Both the position numbers and the translations under genes were made by a program. Shown here piece by piece: positions 1 through 12,500 of a DNA stretch of 64,000 nucleotides. Source of the DNA: Rallus limicola. Its lineage: Eukaryota > Chordata > Aves > Gruiformes > Rallidae. The stretch's first letter is position 1. The number at the start of each line of letters is the position of its first letter. The stretch is from positions 21,857,015 through 21,921,014 of the forward strand of contig JAKCOZ010000012.1 of the NCBI GenBank assembly GCA_022605955.1, in the 5' to 3' direction. A model generated the notes under the pieces. That model saw nothing but the letters and a program-made list of their open reading frames with translations. It was not told the DNA's origin and made no database searches.

Positions 1-1383
1 TTATTGCACAGTTCCTTACTAGTGAGTGGCTTAGAATTTGTTGACTGACTGAGCCCTAAAAAAACAAAACCAACTTTTACAGACACCTCCAACTCTTAGC
101 ATTGATCGCATAACAAATATCTAGCTTTCCCTTCAGCATGTACCATGAAACTTTTTGGCTACTTGCACATGATCACTTGAGACAAGCAGCACAATGATTT
201 TCAGACTCTCAAATCTCTTTCCAGCCTGACTTTTCCTGCTCTAATTTGATGAAGTATTATAACCAGCTGGTCCTCATTGTATAAATGATTTGGCTCACCA
301 AACCACCCTCTTCTAATCAATCCTCTGGTCATTGCTTCAGTATCTTCAGGGATTTCACCAGTGATGTGGATTTGCTTGGGTCCTTTTCATTTATTTTGAT
401 GAACCTCTCATCACATTGGAGAAGGTACTGGGAATCAGCCTTCAAAAACCTGAAGAGTTTATACAAGACAGTTATATCTTATCTGACTTGCACTTCAGTT
501 TGATTTCTGCTCTTCCTGTCAAACTTAAGTGTCAAAAGCAGGTTTCTCTATTCTGATTTACAATTCTTTTGTTTCTCCCTATGCTGCCTGCAATTTCACT
601 AAGCCGAAGACCTGAAAGCATCACCAGCTAAAGGCACATAAAACTGAGCACACTACAAACCTCAGAACATTCCTGCTGGCTCTTTGCTGCAGGAGATAAT
701 GCGTTATAACACAGATTTCCCTGAAATCTCCACAGGATCCACAAATCCCTCCTTGCAAACCCCCTGATAATTCACACACACACAGAGTAGGCTCTTCTGT
801 TAACCAGCCTGTTGTACTCTGCAGTTTTCTAAAGCAGCCCAAGTGCTCTCTTTAAAGTTACTTAATGACAGCAGGTGGGTTTTTTTTGTTTTAGTTTCAC
901 CTTTTTTCAGATTCGGGATAACAACCATCCTTATTTCCACAGTACTCTCATGAAAACTTGCAAGGAAATTTAGGAACTAGCATGTTAATGTAGTACATAC
1001 AGACAGCAGTCTAACAAATACTGAAACTGAGTGTAATGACATCTTACTATTGCTGAAGATTTGTGTTGCAAACATGACCTAGCAATCTTCAGTAAGAGAA
1101 TTTCTAAAACAAGTTAATTGTTTCCAAGGATTTTAGACATTTTAAGTCTTTCATATTAGTTCTGTTCCAATGTCAACAGTGTCCTGGATTACAGGGCCAT
1201 ATTTCATTATTTACTGATTATGTAGATTCATGTATTTAGATACAGAAAGAATACTATGATCAACTGCTCTGACTTCTATAAAACATGGACATAGGCCCTC
1301 AACTTTTATTCATGTACATCTTAAAGGAAAAATATCACATTTAAATTAAAATGTTCCTTTCGTGAATACCTTGCAGTCAGTCC
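1..1383. other. Non-coding sequence, no gene seen
   Basis: AT-rich sequence with short open frames only, plus a CA dinucleotide run near 771-784. If the CpG island drives leftward transcription this would be intronic. Nothing in it is recognisable. Confidence 0.6.
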
Positions 1384-1918
1384 TGCTTGCAGCTGGGATA
1401 GAGCTAATTTTCATTCCAGTAGCCAGTGTAGTGCTGCATTTTGGACTTAGTATGAGAATAATGTTGGTAACACACTGATGTTTTCAGTTGTTCTGGGTAG
1501 TTGCAGTGTCTACACCAAGTCAAGGACTTTTCAGCTTCACACACACACCCCTACAGTGCACAAGACGTTGGGAGAGCACAGCCAGGACATCTGGCCCATG
1601 CTGGCCCAAGGGATGTTCCCTGCCATAGTGTGTCATGCCCTGGATACACCTGGGAGGCAAGATCACTCCTCAGAAACAGACCAGGCATCAAATATTACTT
1701 TCCACAAGTGGTGAACAATAGCACTCGTGCACCACTTGTTTTTTTTTAAACGTATATTATTACTGTTAACATTATTATTCTCTTCCTTTTAAACCATCTC
1801 TATGCTCAACCCACAAGGGCTGGGAAGTCTTATATTTTCTTCTCCATCCTCTTGAGGGTAGAAGGGGCAAGCAAGTGGTTGCACAGTGTTCAGTTACTAG
1901 CTGGGGTTAAACCACACC
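1384..1918 (+). mobile_element. Decayed solo LTR of an avian endogenous retrovirus
   Basis: About 535 bp resemble an LTR family frequent in bird genomes. Matching landmarks in order are AGCTGGGATAGAGCTAATTTT near 1391, TTGGTAACACACTGATGTTTTC near 1463, a GCACAAGACGTTGGGAG stretch near 1557, a CAAGTGGTGAACAATAGCA stretch near 1705, an ATTATTATT-rich segment near 1755, CTCAACCCACAAGGGCTGG near 1805, and the terminal CTGGGGTTAAACCACA near 1900-1916. No gag, pol or env sequence flanks it, so it is a solo LTR. The 5' boundary is uncertain and may be truncated. The family name was not checked against a repeat library. Confidence 0.75.
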
Positions 1919-4107
1919 ACCTACCATAACCTGCAATATATTACCCTAATTGCTGAAGATGCATTTCTTATTTCTACTGCAAATGTGTGTGGCTCATTTT
2001 AGCCTGTGGATCTTGCCATACCATCATTTTCTGCTTCATCCTAAGACTTCTGTTTATAACACACACACTTAAACTTTGCAATCAAGTCCCTCCTCACCTT
2101 TCTCTTTAATAACTTTTAACACATTGAGCTCTTGGAATTTCTAACTCAGGGCTTATTTTCAACTCCTAGTCATTCTCACAGTTCTCAAAATTCTCTTTGA
2201 ATTCAACATCCTCCTTGAAGAACACCAAAACTTGACAGAGAATTTGTGGGGTGTTCTCATTGAAATCAAATACAAAGACACTGTACATTTATTACTCAGT
2301 GATATATAGCTTCAACCATATTCAACATATTCCTCAAGATTTCCCATAAATTAAGTCATATTTACATGAAAAATATTTAGCTAATAAGCTCAAAAACAAC
2401 AATGAAGAGATAGAAAAGCAACAGACCCAACAATCCTAGAAATTCAACTTCACAGATGACTATTTCACTCTCCCTACAGATGTGCTTGGGTAGCACTTCC
2501 CTCTGATTTTCAAGCAGAAACTACAGCAGAAGAGTATGATGGCTGAATCCTTTGGCTCTCTATCAAGGAGGAATGCTGCACATACTGGTATAGAGTTAAC
2601 TAGTCTGAGTCAAAAGTCAAGGTTTACTGAGGTCAACAACCAGTGTCAATAAAGTCAGGATATTGATCCTTAACACAAGTAACAGATCAATAATAAATAA
2701 AAGCATATTCTTACTTTTATTAAGCTCTTGTACATATTCTGTTTCTCAGATACTCACACCAAGCCACAGGCATGTTTGTACGAAGAGCCAGAACAGAGTT
2801 CATGAACCTTTATTTGATAATGTTTTCAGATATTCAAGTCTTAACATTTTTTTTTTTGTGCAGGGTTCCAGCTGACCAACAGATGCCATGGCTATAGATG
2901 GCTCACAGACTGTAACTCCTCCTGGGCTCTAAGAGCTGTACTTGATTTTTGCTTTACGGGAACCATATAGTTACTGGAAAATGAAGGATGACCTTTCCTA
3001 CTTCCCTGTGCAGTGATGTTAGCCAAACATACACGACTGACAGAACCAGTAGATGCATACTGGAGGAGAAACAAAGTGCTTTAATGCACATGTTGCTAAG
3101 GCTCCAAGAATAGAGAGCATTGTTTTCAACTGATCATAACTCAGTCAGAACACTGAGTTACTTCTCAATGGAGGCAATTTCCACATCAAATTTCAACTTC
3201 TAACCACTTCAGTGGAGCAGTTAAGGAACATGAAAATCTTGAAGAAAATTAGAGGAAAAAACATGAGGGGGGAAAAAAATGTCTCTTCTCACTTCACTTT
3301 ACAATTTAAGTGCACAGTAGGAGTGGGGAGAATCAGGTTATATATAAATAGTATAGTTGTGTTGATATGAGTTTATGCTGACATGGTTCTAGAAATCTAA
3401 AACAGGTACTAATTAAAAAATGAAAAAATAAAACACACAAATAAACAAACCATCACCCAAAACACCACACACATACACAAGACAATTGCAGAAGTCACAA
3501 ACAAAACCAAGCGTTTACTTTACTGCTCTAGCAAGCTGATCCATGTTTTTGAAGAGAAATAGGAGTGGACAGAGGAAAGACATCATGCCTAGAGGAGTTT
3601 GATTCATGGAAGTTTGGTTTGCAACCAAAAGAACACAAATGTAAGTTTCAGAAATTTCTAATGCATGAAATCCACACAATATACAGATACCAAACAAGCA
3701 GTTTTCCTGCAGAAGCTGACAGCTAACACAGGAGGTCTTCTGAACTAAGCTGTGGTGCATGTTCCAGGGAAGGCTAGTACAAGATTTCATTATCATTGAA
3801 GTCCATTTCTTCACCCCAATGAGAAATGGTTTTCCACTTCCTGCTATTGGCAGTCCATACACAGACCCAGGGATGCTGCACTGCCAGCATCTCATACAGA
3901 AGATGAAAGTACAGAGCTGGTCCCCTCTTTACACCTCCACTTAACAGAAGGTTTTCACATATAGTATTAAAACAAATATGACAGAGTCACCAGATCAGGT
4001 TGAGAGGCATCAGGCAAGGAATCCTGCAAATATTGTTCAAGAAACCTGTTACTTCCAATACATCAAACAAGACAGAAGCCAGGTGAAAAGAAACAACTTA
4101 GCCCCTC

Positions 4108-4128
4108 AAAAAAAAAAAAAAAAAAAAA
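4108..4128 (+). repeat. Poly(A) run, 21 bases
   Basis: A21 is preceded by a CCCCTC stretch. It could be the tail of an old retroposed copy, but no source sequence is recognised upstream. Confidence 0.95.
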
Positions 4129-5314
4129 GACATTCAGTACCTGTTCCGTATCCCACAGCTGGAGATAATAGTTGGATTAATTACAATTCTATTCATCAGC
4201 AAACCAAAGATTTACCTGCACAGGAAAGCAAGTTACAGCATCCCAGTTCTAAAGTTTTATCACTGATTCAGAGCTATCAACAAATTCCTCATATTACATT
4301 GCATACTCCTAATAAATATGTATATTTATAGATGCATGTGCTTGAACACCAAAGCCAGTGCCACAGTGGGGGGAAAAAAACTTTTAAAAAAGGAAAAGGC
4401 CAAAGACACAACAGCCAAAGTACCAATTCCATACTAAAGCAATATATTGTATTGCAGGAATGCTATCCTGGCCAACAAAAGTAGGTTTAGAGTGGGAGCT
4501 CCAGAGCCAGTGAAAAAGCATGAGAATCTAGAAGATGTCTACTTGACAGATTAACCATAATGAAGATGTACAGCACACATTCCCTGGAGGGTTACATGTG
4601 CATCACTAAGAACTACTCTTCTGAAATAAATCTGTTTATTAGGGGGGAGAAAAAGCACTTTAAAGGTCTATTTTTGTCTAGTTTGTATTCATGCCCAGAG
4701 GTTATTTAAGACAGGGGAAAAAATAATGCAGGTATGTACCACACTAAGTGACAAGCTAAGACTTTAGCTATGAAGATTAACAGAGCGGGAAGTCATATGA
4801 TTCAGCATGAGGATTGGGAGCTGCAACCACAAAAAAAATCTGCAGCTTGTGACACTCATATGAACCATGAGCATCTTTTTATCAACTTTGACAATTACGA
4901 CATTTTTACCACTTAATCCTTTTTCCTGCTTTAGATCAACAAGCTGGACCCAACTCTCCCCATTAGCACAAACAGAAGTATTGCTTCATTATCAACCAAT
5001 TTGGCCAATTAACATTGTCTCAGCTAATATCTTCCACTTCAAACTGCTGTTACCTTAAAGATGTGAAAACAATGCAATATTTAGACAGACACTTAAACCA
5101 AGAAACACCTGATAAAACTGGAAGAAAAGTGGTTTTCTGTAGTATTCTTCATTTTGTTTTTAAAGGAAGTGGTGTATGTGTATGGCTCTACAGCTTTTAA
5201 AATTTCAGCTGTAAAAAATTAAGGTCTGCTACAAAGGATCATTCTTTGGCTTGTTTCAGGTGATTAACTTCATAGTAGATTATTGTATAATTAGGACACC
5301 TGCTAGGAACATAC

Positions 5315-5347
5315 AAGACCAAAGTTTGGAAGGTATGCTTTGGTCTT
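5315..5347. repeat. Perfect 10-bp inverted repeat with 13-nt loop
   Basis: AAGACCAAAG at 5315-5324 is followed by its reverse complement CTTTGGTCTT at 5338-5347. No flanking feature gives it a function. Confidence 0.85.
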
Positions 5348-6568
5348 TTGTTGAAACTGAAGATAAACTGTGGATTATAGATGCACTGGGACTCATATAT
5401 GAGAGCTCTTTAGATTAAGATTCTATAAATATATATAACATTGCCTGATATACAGAACTGGCACCATTACAGTTTCAGTCATCTAATGCTTTCCATCTGC
5501 CAAACCACGAGCAAATAAATTTGCCTGTAAACACACGGAATATGTACAAGTAATAAATAAACCATCATGAAATGGGCTACTCATATTAGGGTGAAGTCTA
5601 AATTAATTTCTTCCCTGAATATTTTCCATCCAGGTGACTTAGCAACAGCGCTGCAAATTCCAGCTGAAGTCAGCAGGATGCCTCAGCACTGTTCGCAAGC
5701 TTCAACTCCGCAGCCTTGGCGGAGCGGATTGTAACTGCAGTTTTGATGCCACCTCAGCCAGGGGAGAAGCACCAGACAGAATCCTACTCAAGTCAAGGAG
5801 GTCCACACGAAACCAAAGACACCGCGGATCGCACAGCACAACTACAACGTCACCCTGTCCTGAAACCTGGGAAGCTACGCGTCTGCGCTTCGGATATCCC
5901 GGGGCACTGACAAAACGAAGGAGGAGGGAAAGCAGGTTTCCACCCAGGGCATTGTTTCGATGGCTCACAGAAAGTTTTCCGGATGTGGCACATGGCTAGG
6001 CTCTGGGGGTTGTTTTGTAGAATTTAGTTAAGGAGCTAACGCATGACTCAACACACGATTCCGTTCCTAAGCCCAGCCAAGGCAGCACTTGAGCCCAGGC
6101 TCCCAACACCAGCAACAAAGCGCTGCGAGCGCTCCGGCGCGGTGGCCCGAGCTGGGAAGGAGCGGGAGGAGGCGGCAGCTCAGGCTAAGGCAGGGCGCAC
6201 CGGCAACGCAGGTCTACCCGCTGTGCCGCCAAGCGCAGCGTCACCCCAAGCCAGGCGAGGGGAACACATCGCCCTTCGTTAGCCGCGGGCAGCGACGGAG
6301 CAATTAACGCCGGCGCGCGCCGCGCGCAGGGACGCGGTCCCCCCCGCTCACGCCGCCGGGGGCGAGGAGCGGGCGCGGAACCCGCCGGGGTGGCTCGGGG
6401 ATACTTTTTTAATCGAGTTTAGAGACTTTTAGGAAGGCACCCTCCGAGCTGCCTTGCTTCGGCGAAGTTTTCCCCCGCTGCCTGCGACGCTGGCGTGAGG
6501 GTCGAGCCCAGGGCTGACAGCCGGGCTCCGCAGCTGCCCGCAGACCGACGGATTGGCCTCCCGCCTGA

Positions 6569-6591
6569 GGGGGGGGGGGGGGGGGGGGGGG
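6569..6591 (+). repeat. Poly(G) run, 23 bases
   Basis: An uninterrupted G23 lies in the core of the CpG island. It is long enough for G-quadruplex formation and for length errors in sequencing, so any frame crossing it is unreliable. Confidence 0.98.
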
Positions 6592-6681
6592 AAGCGCCGG
6601 TATCGGGGGACCCGGTGCCCTCCGCGGCGACTCCCGCCCGCCGCGTTGCCCGCCCACCTCCTCCCCCCGCCGCCGCGCCGT

Positions 6682-6687
6682 TACCTG
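6682..6687 (-). other. Candidate 5' splice site CAG|GTA in the CpG island
   Basis: On the minus strand the sequence reads GGGCAG|GTAACGG, with last exon base 6685. It would end a non-coding first exon transcribed leftward. This is inference from a motif alone. Confidence 0.3.
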
Positions 6688-6951
6688 CCCGCCCCGGCTG
6701 CCCCGGCGCCGTACGGCTGCCCCGCGCTCTCCGAGGGAGGTTTTCAGCAGCCGTAAAGCGGGGAGCGCGCTCTCCCCGAGCGGCGCGGCGCCGGCGGCCG
6801 AGCAGGGGCCACCCCGGGACGCAGCCCGTGGGGCGGACGGCGGTGCCGGGCTTTCCCCCACCGTGCGGCGGGACGGGGCCCGGGGGCGCAATGCTCTCTC
6901 TCGGCTCCGTCTTCGGAGCACCGGGTTTGCCCGCTTCGGGGGCTCCATCCG

Positions 6952-6957
6952 TACCTG
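6952..6957 (-). other. Second candidate 5' splice site CAG|GTA in the CpG island
   Basis: The minus strand reads GCACAG|GTACGG, with last exon base 6955. It lies 270 bp from the other candidate and could define an alternative first exon. This is motif evidence only. Confidence 0.28.
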
Positions 6958-8465
6958 TGCGCAGAGCTGCTCCCACCGCCGTGAGCGGCCGGGCTCCCGA
7001 ACCCCTTTTTGCCCCCGGGCAGCTGGGGCCGAGGTAGAAGGGCAGCGGCGCCCTGGTCCCGAGGAACGAGGGGAGAGGAGAACTGTGGAAAGCTTTTCAC
7101 ACGCTGTGGCAACAGGTTGTGCAGGTTACCGGCGAGGCCATTGCCCGAGCCTGCAGCTCCCGTGAGATGCGAGCGTTCCTTTCCACCTCACAATCTAAGT
7201 TCATAGCACTGGACAGACAGAGTGGTGTTCAAGCCCGCTTTTAAGGCTTTTTGGTGGTATTTGAGGATATGCAAGGGTTTGCTCATATAGAAGTTGCGTG
7301 CTATCATACTCTGTGCCCACAGACACACCACCAGAGCGGGGCTGAGCAGTCGAGTGTCCCCAGAGCCAGCCAGGCCCACAGCTTTTCCCAGCACAGCTCT
7401 GGGAGAGAACATCTGAGCACCATGGTCACGCGTCCGAGGTATCAGCTGGATCAAGCCACACGAGCATCTTAACTGCTGTAATTGTATTGCTTTCACAAAG
7501 CCTCTTAGTGTCCACAGGTAAACTTTGATCTTGACTGCAGTCCAATTACAACACTTTCTCCTTATAAAAAGGAATTTCCTCAATGCAGATTAATGACTTA
7601 GTTCTGCTTGGAAGCATTTTGCCGTTCATTTTGTCCTAAACCTACGATTTGTCCTGTAATCCTGGAAGCTACCACACAAGCAACAGAGCTCAGCTGTCTT
7701 CAACAAAGCCATGAGAAGTAACAGCCTGTTAAATTTCACTGTCTGAAGTCAGGGCTAGTATAGTTTACCCTAAGAGAATTAGCAATAGGAATGTTCATTT
7801 TTAAAAGGGGAAGCACGTCAAGAAGCATCTCCCAGAAGGACATTTATGACATATCCCTCCACATGGCAAGGGAAGAAAAAAAAAAAAAATAAAAGAGAGA
7901 AATGAGAACAATTAAGATGTTTTCCCCACTGAATAAGAACTACTATTAAAAAAAGGCATCTTAATTCGACAGCTACTGCAGGGAACGCAGAGAAGGTCTT
8001 TCAAAAACTCTTCCACGCACATGATGCACATACTAGCAGACAGAAAAGCAAATTTCAGGCATTTATAACACAAGTAGTTTCTGCTAATAAAGTATTAATG
8101 GGAAAGTCTGGTTGGACTGTTATAGCTCTGAAAGCAATTTCAGAAAGCACAGAGCAATGCAATCACTGAAGAGCAGGTGAACTAATCTACAATCCTCATT
8201 AATAAAGCAGTTTTTCCAACATTAAGCAGAAGTAGTAAAACAACTGCAAGTGGAGGCATACTTTTCTTGCCCAATGGAACAGAAATCTATCAGGCATTTA
8301 GGTGTGCAGATGAATTTACTCAAAGCATTATTCATGCGTTTTTATTCACAGTATTATCCTGCAAGAACTGTTACCTTCCACAATCCTTCCTACATTTTCT
8401 GTTTTCTAGACCACCTAGCTGTCAGAGCCTATGGTGGCTATAGCACCCATCCCATGTGAAAGGTT

Positions 8466-8491
8466 TTCCACCAACAACTTCCACCAACAAG
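8466..8491 (+). repeat. 13-bp tandem duplication, two copies
   Basis: TTCCACCAACAAC at 8466-8478 is followed directly by TTCCACCAACAAG at 8479-8491. There is one mismatch at the last base. Confidence 0.9.
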
Positions 8492-9498
8492 CATTTTTTC
8501 ACTTCAGTTGTAAACCACTTTTAAATAGACCAGAATATGGCAAGTGTGAGCTAACACCACAACAGAGAAATCATCTCCAACAGCAAGTCATTGCACCAGC
8601 CATGATTCCTCATGCTTTCATTCAAGGCTCTAACAGATTAGGCAATCAGAAAGCTGACTGGAGTCTCATGACACTGCTGCATCTTAGTCAAATATTCCTG
8701 GACAAGCCTCTTAATTACTCTGAGCAATAGCAAGAAATCACACAAATCTAGAATTTCATCACCCTTTTGCTAAAAACACGTTGGCTTTGCTGCACAAACA
8801 CTTGTCTTCCTCCAGCTGTTCTAATTGTTCTTCCCCCAGCATTTCTGCCAGGGCAGCAGGAGTAGCAAGCCTTCACTTTCCATTGTAAAGAGAGGTAGAC
8901 AATGTGAGAAGCTTGAGTCAGCTGGCAAGGAAATCAATTTGGGTTTTGTTTTTTTCTTAGTCAGGATCACACACTCCAGGAGGGAGTCACAGAAAAGCCA
9001 GTTAAGGCCCAACATCCAGGAGAACCAAAATAGATTTGTACTATGAAGAACACCTCCTCAAGCAATTACATTTGCAAAAGTTTCATGTGACATGACTAGG
9101 AAAGAACATGCAAGACAATAAAACATAAGCTTAAAACTTTCAAAAGCTTTCCTAAGACAAAATAATGCATAAACACAGCCCATCCATAGAACACATGAGT
9201 ATTTACATGCATCTTGCTTTATCAAAAGTATCTGGGGTACTTCGGGACTGTTCATGGAAATATGGAAAACTTGAATGCTGAAGACTTTGTGAGATACTGC
9301 ACAAGGCAGAAAGTTTCTGCTTTACAAAAAAGCCAGCTTGAAAGGAATCCCTTTGATGTTTTTAACTACCGCCTTTAAAGTGCTGTTCACAAGAATAAGC
9401 TTGTTTTTCTTCTGTAGGTTAAAGCTGGGTTTGCTTCTCCTTTGTTTTTTTTACCAGCCTGTTAAGTGATGGGGCTGTAGAGGTTACACGAAACAAAA

Positions 9499-9514
9499 GT
9501 GCCACCTTGTGGCA
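9499..9514 (-). promoter_or_regulatory. CTCF-like motif
   Basis: The minus strand reads ATGCCACAAGGTGGCACT, a close match to the CTCF core CCACnAGGTGGCA. It lies about 2.3 kb to the NLGN1 side of the CpG island. Occupancy cannot be judged from sequence. Confidence 0.4.
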
Positions 9515-12500
9515 TTGTTAGCCCTTGCTGGTTAAGACGTTGCCTCTTCAGGTCATATTATAAGTATTAATGCAAAAACACCAATTTTTTAAGAGGTCAG
9601 CCTATGAGCAATAATAAGGAATCCTCCCTAGTTCTCAACGTTTATGGACTGACACTATGAAGGGTGGTGTTCTCAGGTCCTTGCTTGAGGACACAGGTGG
9701 CTGTAGCTGGCAGGACTGTTTATTCCACTACAAAAGAAAGGAGGGTGTGCAAAATGTCATTTTAAAGGTCTGAAAGGGACCTACAGCCTTGGCCCTTATC
9801 ATCCACTATCCGGCTGTATTTAATCAAGGAAGCTTCAGAGACCAAGAGGACTTGTAAGCATGCCTGGAATGTCAAGTTTTGCTTCCTGACACAGGCTGAA
9901 CACACCACACATTTAAATAACAGAAACCCTACCCGTGAAAACAAGAAATCAAATGCCATTAAAAGCATTTGCCAAGTGTAGTTTGACGGTCTAAAATTCC
10001 TTTTTATGAACATTCTCTGCATTTTATACTGAGGAATTAATTGGATATATATTTTTTTAAGAACTAATCCATGATTCAGCAAGAAAATTAATGAACAGAC
10101 AGTTGAATCTGCTGCCAAGAGTGGTCATTTTATACCTCGCAACCTTGGAAAACTACCTATTAAATAATGAATTTGGAAAAGTACACTACAAACCAACAAA
10201 AATTAATCCTCTCTACCTATAAAGTCCACTAATAGCAATAGCTTCTAAAGAATGAAGACATTAAATGGATCATATAAACTTGCTGGAGTTGCTGTTTACA
10301 TATCAAGCATCCTAAGCATTGATCATGCCTGCCTCAATACACCCCCCTGATGGAACTCCAGTTTTGCTCAGTGTATGTTTCTACTCACTATACTAAGTGC
10401 TACTCAGACCTAACGAGGCCAGATGCATAGAGCTGTGTAGCATTACAAAAACATGAGAACACTAGAAAATTAACCTAGAAGGCTAGCATGGCTTTCCCAA
10501 GCACTTAGAAAAAGCTAACTAAACAAGTAGTGATGCAACAATTTCTGAATTATTCATTATCCCATAGTGATACACCTCCAAAAAAGGTATTTGAGCACAC
10601 ATGCGTCACACAATTGGAAGAATGTCTAATTCATGTTGAACTACAGCTTAAGTAGTGCACAGTGATGCAAAAAAAGTTGTGTGGTTCTGCAGTTAGCCTG
10701 AAGTTTCTTTTTATTCCTTGATCTGTGCCTTAAAACGTAGAATAACTAGCAAAAGCAGGCAATTCTGATTTTCATCCAAGCTTAATCCTTTTTCTGTAAA
10801 GGAGATGGTTCCCTACTTAGTAGCAGTACTGCATTTTCTTTTAACTTTGAAATGTATCATTGAAATGAAAGACTACTATTTCTTGTCAACAAACTCCTGC
10901 AATGGACTTTCTCAGCCTTTTCCCTCCTGCTCAGGAAAACCGTATCCTAAGCTGCAAAACTTCATTTCCCCAAAGCCTGCATGTAGCTTGTTTATATATT
11001 TAAGTGTTCAAAGCTTACAGCTTTCATGGACAACAGGACCAACTCTAGAAGTATTCAACTTTTCATAGCATAGTTACCAGTACAAAGGAATGCTTCTTGT
11101 GCATAGCTTTTCCTGGGGAAAAAAGTATTCTGATTAAAAAAACTAATTGAAATCAATACTGAAAACAGTTTCCTATTCATCTCCTTCCCTCCCTCTTCCC
11201 CAGTCAGCATCCTCCTCCTCCCCCACTCTCTCAGATTATAAGAATATTAAAGAACATGACTGTTAACTACAGAATCATTCCCATGCCCACACTGGGCTCA
11301 GACGCTGTCTTTCAAAAAAGATTTTTAATAACCCAACTCCATACTGTTAATGAAAACAGTCACCATTTTAGAACTACCAAAAAACAGGGGAAGTGTTGGT
11401 GCTTGCCCTGAAGTCCTAGAGGCAGTTATGGACATTTCCATGCATTACCAGGACATTGTTTTGTCACTGACTTAAGATCAGGATTTGGGGTTCCTGACAG
11501 GTTGTTTTATGAAAACCGCTCAAGGTGTACTTTTCAAGATGTTCATAGACCATCACATTAAGAGATGGAAATTAGTGAATATAATCAACATCTCTAATAA
11601 GCCAGTTGCCACAAATATTGAGGTTGTTTCACAAGAGAAATAGTTCCCGTGATAACACTTAGAACCACAGATTATGGAGAAGAAAACCTGCCTCCTACCT
11701 TTATAATTATTTAAAGAATGATCACTTCAATGGTGGGTTTTAGAAGGTGTTTGTGAATTGAAACGGAAAATGAGAGTACAGAACCTGAGCTTTAATCCTC
11801 CAATTTAATTTCATTTAATCTTGCTTATAGAATATAGCCTCTTTTTCAACTATCCAATTTTTCACCAAAGCCTAGCAGCTTCAGATCCTCCTATGCATTT
11901 CCACCATGAGACGCATGCATCACTCTTCTCCATCCAGATATATTTCCCTCCCTCCTCTCCAGGTCTCTCTACCTCACATTCAACACAGCATTCGCCTTCT
12001 AATCTAGGATGGCGAACATAATAAAACTAGAACAGGAGCAGAAGATAGAGCATCTCAAGTGGTCATTTGGCAACCTGCGGGGCTCACGCTTACAGCAAAT
12101 ACTCAGAGCACAGGTAGGGTGGCAAACACAACATTAAGGCTAAATAAAAAACAGTTTATATCCACCCCCATTGAGGTTTGAAGCTAGGATAAGTAATTTG
12201 TTCCAAATGGAGGAGGAACACTACAGACTTAAGCGCTTCAGGCTTTTCTGGGCTTTGATCATTTAGTTCATCATGGGGTTTCTTCACATAACCTGACCTC
12301 CAGTTGTCTTTGAGCAAGAGAGGTAGCTGCTGAAGGAGATCGTGGGAGGAGCAAGAACACCCCTAATTATTTAATTGGCTGATTTCCTCAGGAACTGCAT
12401 TATAGTCAGTACTTAGCAAGATAAGATATTTAAACCAGCAATTTTTAAACTGACATGAACATAAGAAGGTTTTACTCTTTATTAAATTAAATCAAAACAT

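Larger units (their letters stand above)
1919..6034. other. Non-coding sequence between the LTR and the CpG island
   Basis: AT-rich sequence containing an A21 run (4108-4128) and a perfect 10-bp inverted repeat (5315-5347). The 126-codon minus-strand frame at 3515-3895 has no family motif. CpG density begins to climb after about 5650. Confidence 0.6.
6035..7175. promoter_or_regulatory. CpG island, candidate promoter (possibly NAALADL2 first exon region)
   Basis: GC content and CpG density rise sharply compared with the AT-rich surroundings. The core is 6300-7050, with many CGCG stretches and GC boxes (for example GGGCGG near 6831 and CCGCCC near 6634). An AP-1 consensus TGACTCA lies at its left edge (6044-6050). 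There is no TATA box at an obvious position, which is typical of CpG-island promoters. Two good minus-strand splice donors occur inside it. On vertebrate gene order NAALADL2 follows NLGN1 in the same orientation, so a minus-strand first exon of NAALADL2 is the leading guess. No coding sequence confirms this. The long open frames here on both strands reflect GC-rich composition. Confidence 0.7.

Noticed and set aside
3515..3895. 126-codon minus-strand open frame
   Set aside because: No recognisable domain, no flanking splice or promoter pattern, and a composition like its surroundings. It is Cys-rich by chance and not related to NAALADL2 as far as I can judge.
6409..7165. Several 100-185-codon open frames on both strands in the CpG island
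   Set aside because: They overlap each other in opposite directions, are rich in Pro, Arg, Gly and Ala, cross the G23 run and show no family motif. GC-rich DNA with few stops explains them.
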